Source: an uncultured Coprococcus sp. (GTDB lineage Bacteria; Bacillota; Clostridia; Lachnospirales; Lachnospiraceae). From it: a DNA stretch of 11,449 nucleotides. The stretch's first letter is position 1, and each line of letters starts with the position of its first letter. Shown piece after piece: positions 1-5,907 of the stretch. The DNA lies in NCBI GenBank assembly GCA_900548315.1, contig URJU01000058.1, positions 1 through 11,449 on the forward strand, read 5' to 3'. The translations under genes and the position numbers were made by a program. Below the pieces are notes generated by a model. The model was not told the DNA's origin. It did no database searches and saw only the letters and a list, made by a program, of their open reading frames with translations.

Positions 1-30
1 CGTGGGCTCGGAGATGTGTATAAGAGACAG
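1..30. other. Residual Nextera (Tn5) adapter, Read 2 side
   Basis: The first 30 bases match the inner part of the Illumina Nextera Read 2 adapter. Bases 12-30 are the 19-bp Tn5 mosaic end, and bases 1-11 are the adapter part before it. This is library sequence, not organism DNA; genomic sequence starts at 31. The adapter points into the insert, as it would at the end of a tagmented fragment. Confidence 0.97.
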
Positions 31-901
31 ATTTTGCTGAATCATACATTCCGACAGAATACCATGCCACATGTTTTCGCATCTCATGAATACCGGTATA
101 CTCGCCCTTAAACTCTATCATAAGCCGAGCGTGCCTAAGTATCATTTCCTTTATCTCATGCGGATCCGGTCTTTCTGGAAGTTTTCCGTGTTCATAATAA
201 TACTTCATACCCCTGAATATCCACGGATTTCCTCTGGCTCCTCTGCCTATCATAAAGCCGTCACAACCGGTCTGTTTCCTCATATCTATTATGTCCTGTG
301 GGGTGTTTATATCGCCATTCCCTATTACCGGAATACTACATGCCTGTTTTACCTTCGCGATGACATTCCAGTCCGCATGCCCTTGATAATACTGTTGCCT
401 GGTTCGTCCATGTACAGCCACTGCTGCCGCCCCACTCTCCTGTGCTATATGGGCTATCTCCGGTGCGTTTATATGAGCTGCGTCAAACCCACTTCTTATC
501 TTAATGGTAAGTGGAATATCTATGGCATTAGCCATCTTTTCCACTATCTTTCCAACCAGGATTGGATCCTTCATGAGGGCAGATCCCTCTCCATTATTCA
601 CAACCTTAGGAACCGGACATCCCATATTCACATCTATAAAAGAGTATCCATTTCCCTCTATACGTTTTGCCATCTCCGCCATTATCTCCGGATCTGATCC
701 AAAAAGCTGTAGTCCAAACGGTTTTTCTCTGTCGTCCATAACCAGAAGGGGTTTTGTATTCTTATTGTTATAATATATTGCCTTGGCACTCACCATCTCG
801 CTATACAGGATATCACAACCTTGTTCCTTGCATAAAAGACGAAATGGCTGGTCACATACACCAGCCATCGGCGCCAGGATCAATTTATCTCTAAAATCCA
901 T
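31..901 (-). CDS. dusB: tRNA-dihydrouridine synthase, DusB type, 3' end cut off
   Basis: FMN-dependent enzyme that uses NADPH to reduce uridines in the tRNA D-loop to dihydrouridine in the cytoplasm. The 290 visible residues carry the family motifs in order: APMAGV (10-15), QLFGSDPE (65-72), VNMGCPVPKV with the catalytic Cys95, KIRSG (134-138), HGRT (164-167), VIGNGDI (192-198), IGRGARGNPW (218-227) and MRKHVAWY (274-281). The last motif lies in the C-terminal helical domain. The family is usually about 320-330 residues, so some 30-40 are lost where the contig runs into adapter. An in-frame ATG at 913 would add four residues. I prefer 901 because GGAG sits six bases before it, whereas 913 has no good ribosome site. 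It is last in the dapB - DUF6145-like - coaX - dusB group, 75 bases after coaX with no terminator seen between. The DusB subtype is inferred from the motif set. Confidence 0.93.
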
Positions 902-907
902 AAATAT

Positions 908-911
908 CTCC
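908..911 (-). promoter_or_regulatory. Ribosome binding site for dusB
   Basis: GGAG (minus strand), six bases before the ATG at 901. It overlaps the alternative ATG at 913 and decides in favour of the shorter protein. Confidence 0.65.
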
Positions 912-976
912 ATTGCTTCTATATATAATATTATGCAGCATCAAAATCTTACGTTGATCTTATCTGCTCATCTTTT

Positions 977-1744
977 TTATTTCTGCTTATCCATGATCAG
1001 TCTTAATCCGTGCAGTGTCAGATCTGGATCATATACATCTATACAATCCGTATTCTCGTAGATCATCTTTCCAAGACCACCGGTCGCCACGACCTTTATA
1101 TTGTCAAGGCCGGATTCCTTTTTCATTCTCCGCACTATATACTCAGTCTGACCTATATATCCCATGCACACGCCTGCCTGCATACTAGATATCGTGTCCT
1201 TACACAGTATTGTTTCAGGTACCTTTATCTCTATCTCAGGGAGTTTAGCCGTTCCGGTCCACAGTGCATTCGCTATGAGTCTTATGCCTGGCGATGTGAC
1301 TTCCGCCTCAAATACGCCGTCCTCGTTTATAAGATCATACGTGGTCGCCGTTCCAAAATCTACAGTTAGTATAGGGCCACCATACATATGGTATGCTGCC
1401 ACTGCATCCACAATCCTGTCAGCTCCAAGCTGCTTTGGATTTGGAAGTGCAATATTGATACCGGTCCTTATACCAGGTTCCACTATAAGCGGGGTAATTC
1501 CAAAGTATTTTTTTATGCCATTCACTAGGGAATGCATTATCTTTGGAACGACCGATGCGATTATAACCTCATCTATAACGTCAGTGGACAACTTTCTCAT
1601 CCTGAGCCAGTCACACAAAAATACACCATACTCATCTGATGTACGTGCTATTCCCGTGGTCATTCTAAATGTATTTTTAAGTTCCTCCCCATCAAATAAT
1701 CCGATGGTTATATTTGTATTTCCTGCATCAATAGCAAATAACAT
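977..1744 (-). CDS. coaX: Type III pantothenate kinase
   Basis: Phosphorylates pantothenate with ATP, the first step of coenzyme A synthesis, in the cytoplasm. At 255 residues it has the usual family length. The N-terminal DAGNTN motif (6-11) is the ATP phosphate-binding signature of the ASKHA fold. GADR (107-110), DFGTATT (129-135) and TGG (221-223) are the other family hallmarks, and the protein ends in the usual LTLHGL segment. The stretch where many relatives read GGAIAPGI reads EAEVTSPGI here (147-154), a mild local divergence next to otherwise intact motifs. The ATG at 1744 follows an AGGAAGG-type ribosome site. The gene lies 33 bases after the DUF6145-like gene and 75 before dusB, all in one direction, so cotranscription from dapB is likely. 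Type III kinases are generally not inhibited by CoA (family knowledge). Confidence 0.96.
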   Translation of the reverse strand: MLFAIDAGNTNITIGLFDGEELKNTFRMTTGIARTSDEYGVFLCDWLRMRKLSTDVIDEVIIASVVPKIMHSLVNGIKKYFGITPLIVEPGIRTGINIALPNPKQLGADRIVDAVAAYHMYGGPILTVDFGTATTYDLINEDGVFEAEVTSPGIRLIANALWTGTAKLPEIEIKVPETILCKDTISSMQAGVCMGYIGQTEYIVRRMKKESGLDNIKVVATGGLGKMIYENTDCIDVYDPDLTLHGLRLIMDKQK

Positions 1745-1777
1745 GATCCTTTTCCCTTCCTGATCATTAATTTTTAA

Positions 1778-2143
1778 TCACTCTTTTATAAGGCTGTTTA
1801 TGTCTGCCCCTTGTATAAATATCTTATAGAAAAGTTCCAGACTTTGGAACAACTCTCTTTTTTCATTCTGCAGTTTTTTTACTTTCAGCCCACATCCAAT
1901 ATCATCAAACAAAAGATCGTCATCAAGCGCCCTTGTCTGTATCCTGAGATTGCCTGCATCGTCAAATACAAGCATAAATATTCCACCGACTTCCTGCGTA
2001 AATGCTCCACACATGGCATGCAATTCATCCTTTATATCATCCGGAAGTTTTGAAAACTCGTTATTTAGATAAAACTTTTGGTTATATATAGAACTAGCAC
2101 AGAGCACCAGCGCTCCATCCTCTGTTCTTGTTGAAATATCCAT
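1778..2143 (-). CDS. Small conserved protein of unknown function, DUF6145-like
   Basis: A 121-residue protein with no catalytic motif, signal peptide or membrane segment that I recognise. It resembles, from memory, a Lachnospiraceae family called DUF6145. Visible blocks are LCASSIYNQKFYLN (14-27), an FTQEVGGIFMLVFDD segment (48-62) that looks like a beta strand, and a charged C-terminal helix-like region from LKVKKLQNEKRELFQ to about residue 115. Predicted to be cytoplasmic and mixed alpha/beta. Its ATG is only eight bases after the dapB stop, and its GGAG ribosome site directly follows, and with its preceding TA overlaps, the dapB TAG. This arrangement suggests translational coupling. coaX follows 33 bases later. 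The gene looks intact, and its base composition does not stand out from its neighbours by eye. The function is unknown; the coupling only suggests it is made in proportion to DapB. Confidence 0.8.
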   Translation of the reverse strand: MDISTRTEDGALVLCASSIYNQKFYLNNEFSKLPDDIKDELHAMCGAFTQEVGGIFMLVFDDAGNLRIQTRALDDDLLFDDIGCGLKVKKLQNEKRELFQSLELFYKIFIQGADINSLIKE

Positions 2144-2151
2144 TTTGACTC

Positions 2152-2907
2152 CTATCCTATGACATCTGCCATATCATACATTCCTGCAGCTTTTCCTTTG
2201 AGAAATTTTCCAGCCTCAACTGCCCCCTTTGCAAATACCGACTTTGAATATGCAGTGTGCTTGAACTCTATAACCTCGTCTATTCCTGCAAATATAACCT
2301 CGTGCTCTCCCACTATAGTACCGCCTCTAACAGCTGAGATTCCAAGCTCTTTCTTATCTCTCTTCTTTCTTATCTGACTTCTGTCATAAACATATTCATA
2401 CTGCTCGCCACATGCCTCGTTTATGGAGTCAGCAAGTGCAAGAGCTGTTCCAGACGGTGCATCCACCTTCTGATTATGATGTTTCTCAACTATCTCTATA
2501 TCATATCCTGCAGGGCTGAATACTTTTGCTGCATCCTTTAACAATTTCATCAGAGTATTTATACCTAGCGACATATTTGCTGACTTGAGTATCGCTACCT
2601 TTTCGCTGTAATCTCTAACCTTTGTCAGCTGTGCATCTGAGAGTCCTGTTGTACATAGAACAATTGGAGTCTGTGTTCTCACCCCATAATCAAGCAGCTT
2701 ATCCACTGCTGCAGCTGCAGCAAAATCTATGATCACATCCGCATGAACGTCACATGCATCTATGTCTGTAAATACCGGGTAACTGTTCTCCCTGTTGTCA
2801 ACCACATCTATGCCCGCAACGATCTCCGCCTCAGGATCATTCGCAACGATTCCTGTTATAACCTGTCCCATTCTTCCATTACATCCATGCATTATGATCT
2901 TTACCAT
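2152..2907 (-). CDS. dapB: 4-hydroxy-tetrahydrodipicolinate reductase
   Basis: Reduces the DapA product (4-hydroxy-tetrahydrodipicolinate) to tetrahydrodipicolinate with NAD(P)H, the second dedicated step of the diaminopimelate/lysine pathway. The 251-residue length is typical. The nucleotide-binding Rossmann motif is GCNGRMG (8-14). The signature EKHHNQKVDAPSGTA (141-155) holds the catalytic histidine (His143) and lysine (Lys147), aligning by eye with E. coli His159 and Lys163. RGG (194-196) and GEHEV (200-204) are also conserved. The ATG at 2907 has GGAGG six bases upstream (2914-2918), so the start is secure. It is separated from dapA by a strong hairpin and has its own candidate promoter, so it probably heads the dapB - DUF6145-like - coaX - dusB transcript and escapes the lysine riboswitch that precedes dapA. 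Confidence 0.97.
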   Translation of the reverse strand: MVKIIMHGCNGRMGQVITGIVANDPEAEIVAGIDVVDNRENSYPVFTDIDACDVHADVIIDFAAAAAVDKLLDYGVRTQTPIVLCTTGLSDAQLTKVRDYSEKVAILKSANMSLGINTLMKLLKDAAKVFSPAGYDIEIVEKHHNQKVDAPSGTALALADSINEACGEQYEYVYDRSQIRKKRDKKELGISAVRGGTIVGEHEVIFAGIDEVIEFKHTAYSKSVFAKGAVEAGKFLKGKAAGMYDMADVIG

Positions 2908-2969
2908 ATCTATCCTCCATATATCAGTATTTTATATAATTATTTTCATTTGTTTCTGACATGTACACC

Positions 2970-2998
2970 ATTTTACACATTTGAAGTCTATTGTGCAA
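2970..2998 (-). promoter_or_regulatory. Candidate sigma-A promoter for dapB
   Basis: Minus strand: TTGCAC (2993-2998), 17 bases, then TAAAAT (2970-2975). The -10 matches consensus at five of six positions; the -35 is weak. It would give a leader of roughly 55 nt before the dapB ATG, too short for a riboswitch such as the one before dapA. It lies just downstream of the dapA terminator, where a new promoter is needed. Confidence 0.45.
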
Positions 2999-3057
2999 TG
3001 GTTATATATATTTTACGATTGTTTTACTGTTATACTAACCGCTTATTCCCACAACTT

Positions 3058-3093
3058 AAAATGTCTGCGGTCACTACAGACCGCAGACATTTT
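3058..3093 (-). terminator. Terminator hairpin after dapA
   Basis: A perfect 15-bp inverted repeat with a six-base loop: left arm 3058-3072, loop 3073-3078, right arm 3079-3093. The core is GC-rich (GTCTGCGGTC) and is flanked by AAAA and TTTT. On the minus strand the stem ends in TTTT, a short U-tract, 29 bases after the dapA stop. The A/T symmetry could also let it work in the other direction, but no plus-strand gene ends here. It separates dapA from dapB. Confidence 0.8.
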
Positions 3094-3121
3094 GATCGTC
3101 AATATAATTTATTTGGATGTT

Positions 3122-4006
3122 TTATAGTACTCCGTAGTCTTCCATGGCTTTCTTCAATCTCTCCACATTCTGTGTCTCCATCTCTGTAAGCGGCATTCTG
3201 AGGGTGCCACCACACATTCCGAGAAGTTCTACTGCCTTCTTGACAGGAATTGGATTGACCTCACAGAACAGAGCATTGCAAAGATCTATAACCTTAAGCT
3301 GCAGCTCAAGACTTTCCTGAACATCACCATCCAGATACTTCTGTACCATATCGTGTACATCCTCTGGAATTATGTTAGCTGTAACCGAGATAACACCCTT
3401 TCCGCCGAGTGCAAGCAGCGGCACTACCTGATCATCATTTCCTGAATATATATCTATGCATCCTTTTGCAAGGCTTGCAAGCTTTACTACCTGACTTATA
3501 TTTCCTGATGCCTCCTTTATTCCCACTATGTTCTCCACATTCTGTGCAAGATACACTGCTGTCTCAGGCTGGATATTACATCCCGTACGTGATGGAACAT
3601 TGTAAAGAATTATCGGAATATTTACAGAATTTGCTACTGCTGTAAAGTGAGCTATAAGACCTTTCTGGGTAGCCTTGTTGTAATACGGTGTAACAACGAG
3701 CAATCCGTCAACACCATAGCTCTCTGCCTCGGTTGAGAGATATATTGCTGTAGCTGTACAGTTTGAACCTGTACCTGCTACGACCTTTATTCTGTGATCT
3801 GCAAACTCAACACACTTCTTGACACATTCAAGATGTTCCTCATGTGAGAGTGTTGAGGCCTCTCCTGTTGTACCACATATCACTATGGCATCCGTCTTAT
3901 GTGCCACATGATACTCCACAAGCTCCTTAAGCTTATCATAATCCACATCTCCATTCTCAAGAAATGGTGTTACAAGCGCAACTGCTGAACCGGTAAAAAT
4001 CGACAT
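3122..4006 (-). CDS. dapA: 4-hydroxy-tetrahydrodipicolinate synthase
   Basis: Condenses pyruvate with aspartate semialdehyde, the entry step to diaminopimelate and lysine. The 294 residues match the family length of about 290. It is a TIM-barrel class I aldolase: GTTGE (45-49), catalytic Tyr135 in LYNVPSRTG (134-142), Arg140, and the Schiff-base Lys164 in GIKEASG (162-168). Tyr109 in TPYYN completes the usual proton relay. The frame stays open upstream to 4234, but that stretch is the riboswitch leader, not protein. The ATG at 4006 is preceded by AGGAGG at eight bases and gives the standard N-terminus (MSIFTGSAVALVTPF). Expression is predicted to fall when lysine is plentiful, through the leader. 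A strong terminator follows, so dapA is probably a single-gene transcript apart from read-through from the SSB-like gene. Confidence 0.97.
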   Translation of the reverse strand: MSIFTGSAVALVTPFLENGDVDYDKLKELVEYHVAHKTDAIVICGTTGEASTLSHEEHLECVKKCVEFADHRIKVVAGTGSNCTATAIYLSTEAESYGVDGLLVVTPYYNKATQKGLIAHFTAVANSVNIPIILYNVPSRTGCNIQPETAVYLAQNVENIVGIKEASGNISQVVKLASLAKGCIDIYSGNDDQVVPLLALGGKGVISVTANIIPEDVHDMVQKYLDGDVQESLELQLKVIDLCNALFCEVNPIPVKKAVELLGMCGGTLRMPLTEMETQNVERLKKAMEDYGVL

Positions 4007-4014
4007 ATTGTCAT

Positions 4015-4020
4015 CCTCCT
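4015..4020 (-). promoter_or_regulatory. Ribosome binding site for dapA
   Basis: A full AGGAGG (minus strand), eight bases before the ATG at 4006. It fixes the dapA start and rules out the 76-codon upstream extension of the frame. Confidence 0.9.
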
Positions 4021-4056
4021 TAAAAATAATAGTTGATACAATATAGCATACCGCAT

Positions 4057-4085
4057 AAAAATGGGTTGGCGAAAAGCCAACCCAT
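4057..4085 (-). terminator. Intrinsic terminator in the dapA leader (riboswitch expression platform)
   Basis: A perfect 10-bp stem: ATGGGTTGGC (4085-4076), loop TTTTC (4075-4071), GCCAACCCAT (4070-4061). The final T of the stem plus TTTT (4060-4057) forms the U-tract. It lies between the lysine aptamer and the dapA ribosome site, so when it forms, transcription should stop before dapA. Its 5' arm overlaps the antiterminator, as expected for an attenuator. Confidence 0.92.
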
Positions 4086-4108
4086 AAAAATATCTCATTC
4101 TTATAAGT
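4080..4108 (-). promoter_or_regulatory. Predicted antiterminator of the dapA lysine riboswitch
   Basis: On the minus strand, ACTTATAAGAAT (4108-4097) can pair with ATTTTTATGGGT (4091-4080) across the loop GAGAT. This gives 12 unbroken pairs, three of them G-U. The 5' arm uses the 3' strand of aptamer stem P1 (4106-4110). The 3' arm uses the first six bases of the terminator stem (4080-4085). It therefore competes with both P1 and the terminator. Pairing was worked out by hand; no folding energy was calculated. Confidence 0.7.
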
Positions 4109-4272
4109 AGCTCTCCATCTCTGTATATCGATGACAGTCATACAGCTATTAACTGTACAACCAGCAGTGAACCCCGTGGCAAATCCACAACTTCGGCGGT
4201 CAATCCTTTCGGCAGAAATCAATTGCAACCACATGCATCAATCTGCGTAATCATAAATCCCGCGCCTCTACT
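4106..4272 (-). promoter_or_regulatory. Lysine riboswitch (L-box) aptamer before dapA
   Basis: About 167 nt of leader RNA with the conserved L-box core in order on the minus strand: AGAGGCGCG beside stem P1, then TGCCGAAAGGA, then CCGCCGAAG, two local hairpins (GTGG/CCAC and TACAG/CTGTA), and GGAGAGCTACT closing P1. P1 pairs AGTAG (4272-4268) with CTACT (4110-4106). These blocks match the B. subtilis lysC L-box as I remember it. Lysine binding should stabilise P1, keep its 3' strand out of the antiterminator, and let the terminator form, turning dapA off. The size and the downstream terminator both fit. The aptamer is open in the dapA frame by chance, so an automatic gene call may wrongly cover it. 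Confidence 0.93.
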
Positions 4273-4304
4273 ATATTGTATTCAATTAAACCTTAGATAG
4301 TGCT

Positions 4305-4333
4305 ACTATAACATCATAAACCACTTGTGTCAA
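4305..4333 (-). promoter_or_regulatory. Promoter of the dapA riboswitch transcript
   Basis: Minus strand: a perfect TTGACA (4328-4333), 17-base spacer, then TATAGT (4305-4310, five of six), with TGT just before it (extended -10). Transcription would start near 4298, about 25 nt before aptamer stem P1. The match to sigma-A consensus is very good, as expected where control comes later, at termination. Confidence 0.88.
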
Positions 4334-4354
4334 CTATATTATTTCTGACAGAGT

Positions 4355-4987
4355 TTACTCCAGACATTCCATTTTGCTCACAGACACCTCGTACGCGATC
4401 CGGCTCACCACTTGTTCGTTATCAATGCGTTTCTGATACTCTCTGCTCTGGATTCTTCCCCATATAGCCACATGCTCTCCCACCTGAAGTTTTCCCGCAA
4501 ATCTTGCATTTCTGCCCCAGCATATGCAAGGTATGTAATCACTTTTTCCGTATGCCCTGTTGACCGCAAGCAGAACATCCGCTATCTCTCTTCCAAGAGG
4601 TGTCATCCTGTACACAGGAGCCTTACAGATATACCCGTCAAGATATATCTGATTTGGTTTGTTCTCCTCCTCCGTCTCCTCCTCATCCAGCTGCTCGATC
4701 TCTCTCACAAAAACAGATAGTATGAGTCGGTTTTTTGTCTCCTCATGCTTATTGTACGATCTAAACTGACCCTTTGCCATGACCTTCTCGCCAATGTGTG
4801 ACTCATTCACATCGAAGAGTCTGTCCGATACCATAAGTGGAATGATATCATACGCATCGCTCAAACGGCTCACCATAAGATCGACCATATAAAATCCTTC
4901 CCCGAATATCTCGTGGCTGAATGTAAATTCTGATGCTATCTCTCCAGCCACCACTACCTGATTGTTGTTCAATGTTTTTTCAGTCAT
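4355..4987 (-). CDS. SSB-like single-stranded DNA-binding protein with two OB folds
   Basis: A 210-residue protein with two predicted OB-fold domains: one at about 10-98, and a second, clearly SSB-like one at about 112-208 (TPLGREIADVLLAVNRAYGKSDYIPC and a WGRIQSREY segment). An acidic linker (DEEETEEEN, 101-109) joins them. Classical SSB has one OB fold and an acidic tail ending in DDDIPF that recruits partner proteins; this protein ends in SKMECLE and lacks that tail. Similar two-domain proteins occur in Lachnospiraceae, from memory. The ATG at 4987 is chosen because GGAGG lies eight bases upstream; an in-frame ATG at 5020 lacks a ribosome site. It lies 82 bases after the methyltransferase and downstream of dnaE. 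A role in replication or repair is inferred. It is probably a second SSB, since the main ssb usually lies between rpsF and rpsR. Confidence 0.85.
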   Translation of the reverse strand: MTEKTLNNNQVVVAGEIASEFTFSHEIFGEGFYMVDLMVSRLSDAYDIIPLMVSDRLFDVNESHIGEKVMAKGQFRSYNKHEETKNRLILSVFVREIEQLDEEETEEENKPNQIYLDGYICKAPVYRMTPLGREIADVLLAVNRAYGKSDYIPCICWGRNARFAGKLQVGEHVAIWGRIQSREYQKRIDNEQVVSRIAYEVSVSKMECLE

Positions 4988-4995
4988 ATTTTCTC

Positions 4996-5000
4996 CCTCC
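4996..5000 (-). promoter_or_regulatory. Ribosome binding site for the SSB-like gene
   Basis: GGAGG (minus strand), eight bases before the ATG at 4987. It excludes the longer frame starting at 5020. Confidence 0.8.
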
Positions 5001-5069
5001 GTTATAACAAACTTTTGCATACTCTAAAAGTTATGCATGAAGTATCAAAAATATGCTGTCTTGTTTAAT

Positions 5070-5888
5070 CTAGTTTTGTCGTGCATTCCTTCGCTGTCTC
5101 ATAGCCTCATACGACAAAAGAGTTGCCGATATCGCGGCATTCAGTGACTCCACTCGTCCCTCCATCGGAATACGGAGAAGTCTGTCGGCAGTATCCGCCA
5201 CCTCCGCTGAAAGCCCATTTCCCTCATTGCCTATGAGAAAGGCTATGCGCTTTGCAAACACCGTATCATAGAGATCCTCGCCGTCAAGATGCGCCCCATA
5301 GATGACAACATTCTTTTGTTTTAGCGCATCTATAGTATCTGTCAAGTCATCGCTCTGAAAAAACGGAACCCTGAATATCGCCCCCATCGTTGATCTTACA
5401 GCCTTAGGATTATATGGATCGCAAGACCCCGGGCCTATCACAACAGCCTTCACACCGGCAGCCTCCGCGCTTCTGAAAATAGTGCCCATATTGCCCGGAT
5501 CCTGAATCGTATCCAGTATGAGATATGTCTCCTCGTCATCCGTCCCCACTATGTCATTCATATCATAGTGAATACATCTGACAACTGCCATGCAGCCCTG
5601 AGGTGTCTTTGTCTGTGACACCCCGGCAAATACACTGTCGCTCATGACCGTGACCTCAGCTGACTTATACAGCTCCTGCAGGTCGTCCTCATCCTGGTAT
5701 TCCGCATACGCAGATTCCGACATGTATATCTCCTTAACGCTGTCCGCCGGTATCTCTCTGAACATTCTTATCCCCTCCACAATGAATACCGCTCGCTCTC
5801 TCCTGAACTTAGAGTCCTTGTTCAGCTTGTTGAGCTTTTTCACTTTTGGATTGCTGTTTGCCGTAATTATCTCAAAAGACCTGTTCAA
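5070..5888 (-). CDS. RNA 2'-O-methyltransferase, SpoU/TrmH (SPOUT) family, TTG start
   Basis: Transfers a methyl group from S-adenosylmethionine to a ribose 2'-OH in rRNA or tRNA; the target cannot be told from the sequence. It has 272 residues. The N-terminal part (about 1-100, starting ITANSNPKVKKLNKL) is the substrate-binding domain seen in RlmB/TsnR-like members. The catalytic knotted domain follows: motif 1 DPGNMGTIFRSAEAAG (130-145, with Asn133 and Arg139), motif 2 GNEGNGLS (220-227) and motif 3 VESLNAAISATLLSYE (246-261 region, with Asn250). No ATG fits the N-terminus. The start is TTG at 5888, with AGGAGA nine bases upstream and an in-frame stop just before that. It begins 19 bases after dnaE ends, so the two are probably cotranscribed. 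The TTG suggests modest translation. The family call is firm; the substrate is open. Confidence 0.93.
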   Translation of the reverse strand: MNRSFEIITANSNPKVKKLNKLNKDSKFRRERAVFIVEGIRMFREIPADSVKEIYMSESAYAEYQDEDDLQELYKSAEVTVMSDSVFAGVSQTKTPQGCMAVVRCIHYDMNDIVGTDDEETYLILDTIQDPGNMGTIFRSAEAAGVKAVVIGPGSCDPYNPKAVRSTMGAIFRVPFFQSDDLTDTIDALKQKNVVIYGAHLDGEDLYDTVFAKRIAFLIGNEGNGLSAEVADTADRLLRIPMEGRVESLNAAISATLLSYEAMRQRRNARQN

Positions 5889-5897
5889 TATTCTATC

Positions 5898-5903
5898 TCT
5901 CCT
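5898..5903 (-). promoter_or_regulatory. Ribosome binding site for the TTG-started methyltransferase
   Basis: AGGAGA (minus strand), nine bases before the TTG at 5888. It lies in the 19-base gap after the dnaE stop and supports the non-ATG start. Confidence 0.65.
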
Positions 5904-5907
5904 TCAT

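Noticed and set aside
12..30. A Tn5-like transposon end, with its partner at 11421-11439
   Set aside because: These are the engineered 19-bp mosaic ends used in sequencing libraries, followed by adapter sequence; no transposase gene is present.
71..697. A 208-codon plus-strand frame over dusB
   Set aside because: It is antisense to a gene with complete family motifs, has no ribosome site of note, and its translation looks random. The same applies to the other plus-strand frames in the window.
4007..4234. In-frame upstream extension of dapA giving a 370-residue protein
   Set aside because: The extra 76 codons lie over the lysine riboswitch and its terminator, show no protein-like similarity, and the strong AGGAGG precedes the ATG at 4006.
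5016..5037. Inverted repeat TGCATA ... TATGCA upstream of the SSB-like gene, as an operator or terminator
   Set aside because: Only six AT-rich pairs around a ten-base loop, no U-tract and no good promoter beside it; such repeats are common by chance in AT-rich spacers.
5895..5907. A four-codon reading frame (ATG AAG GAG AGA, then TAG) directly after the dnaE stop
   Set aside because: It contains the methyltransferase ribosome site and has none of its own; most likely chance.
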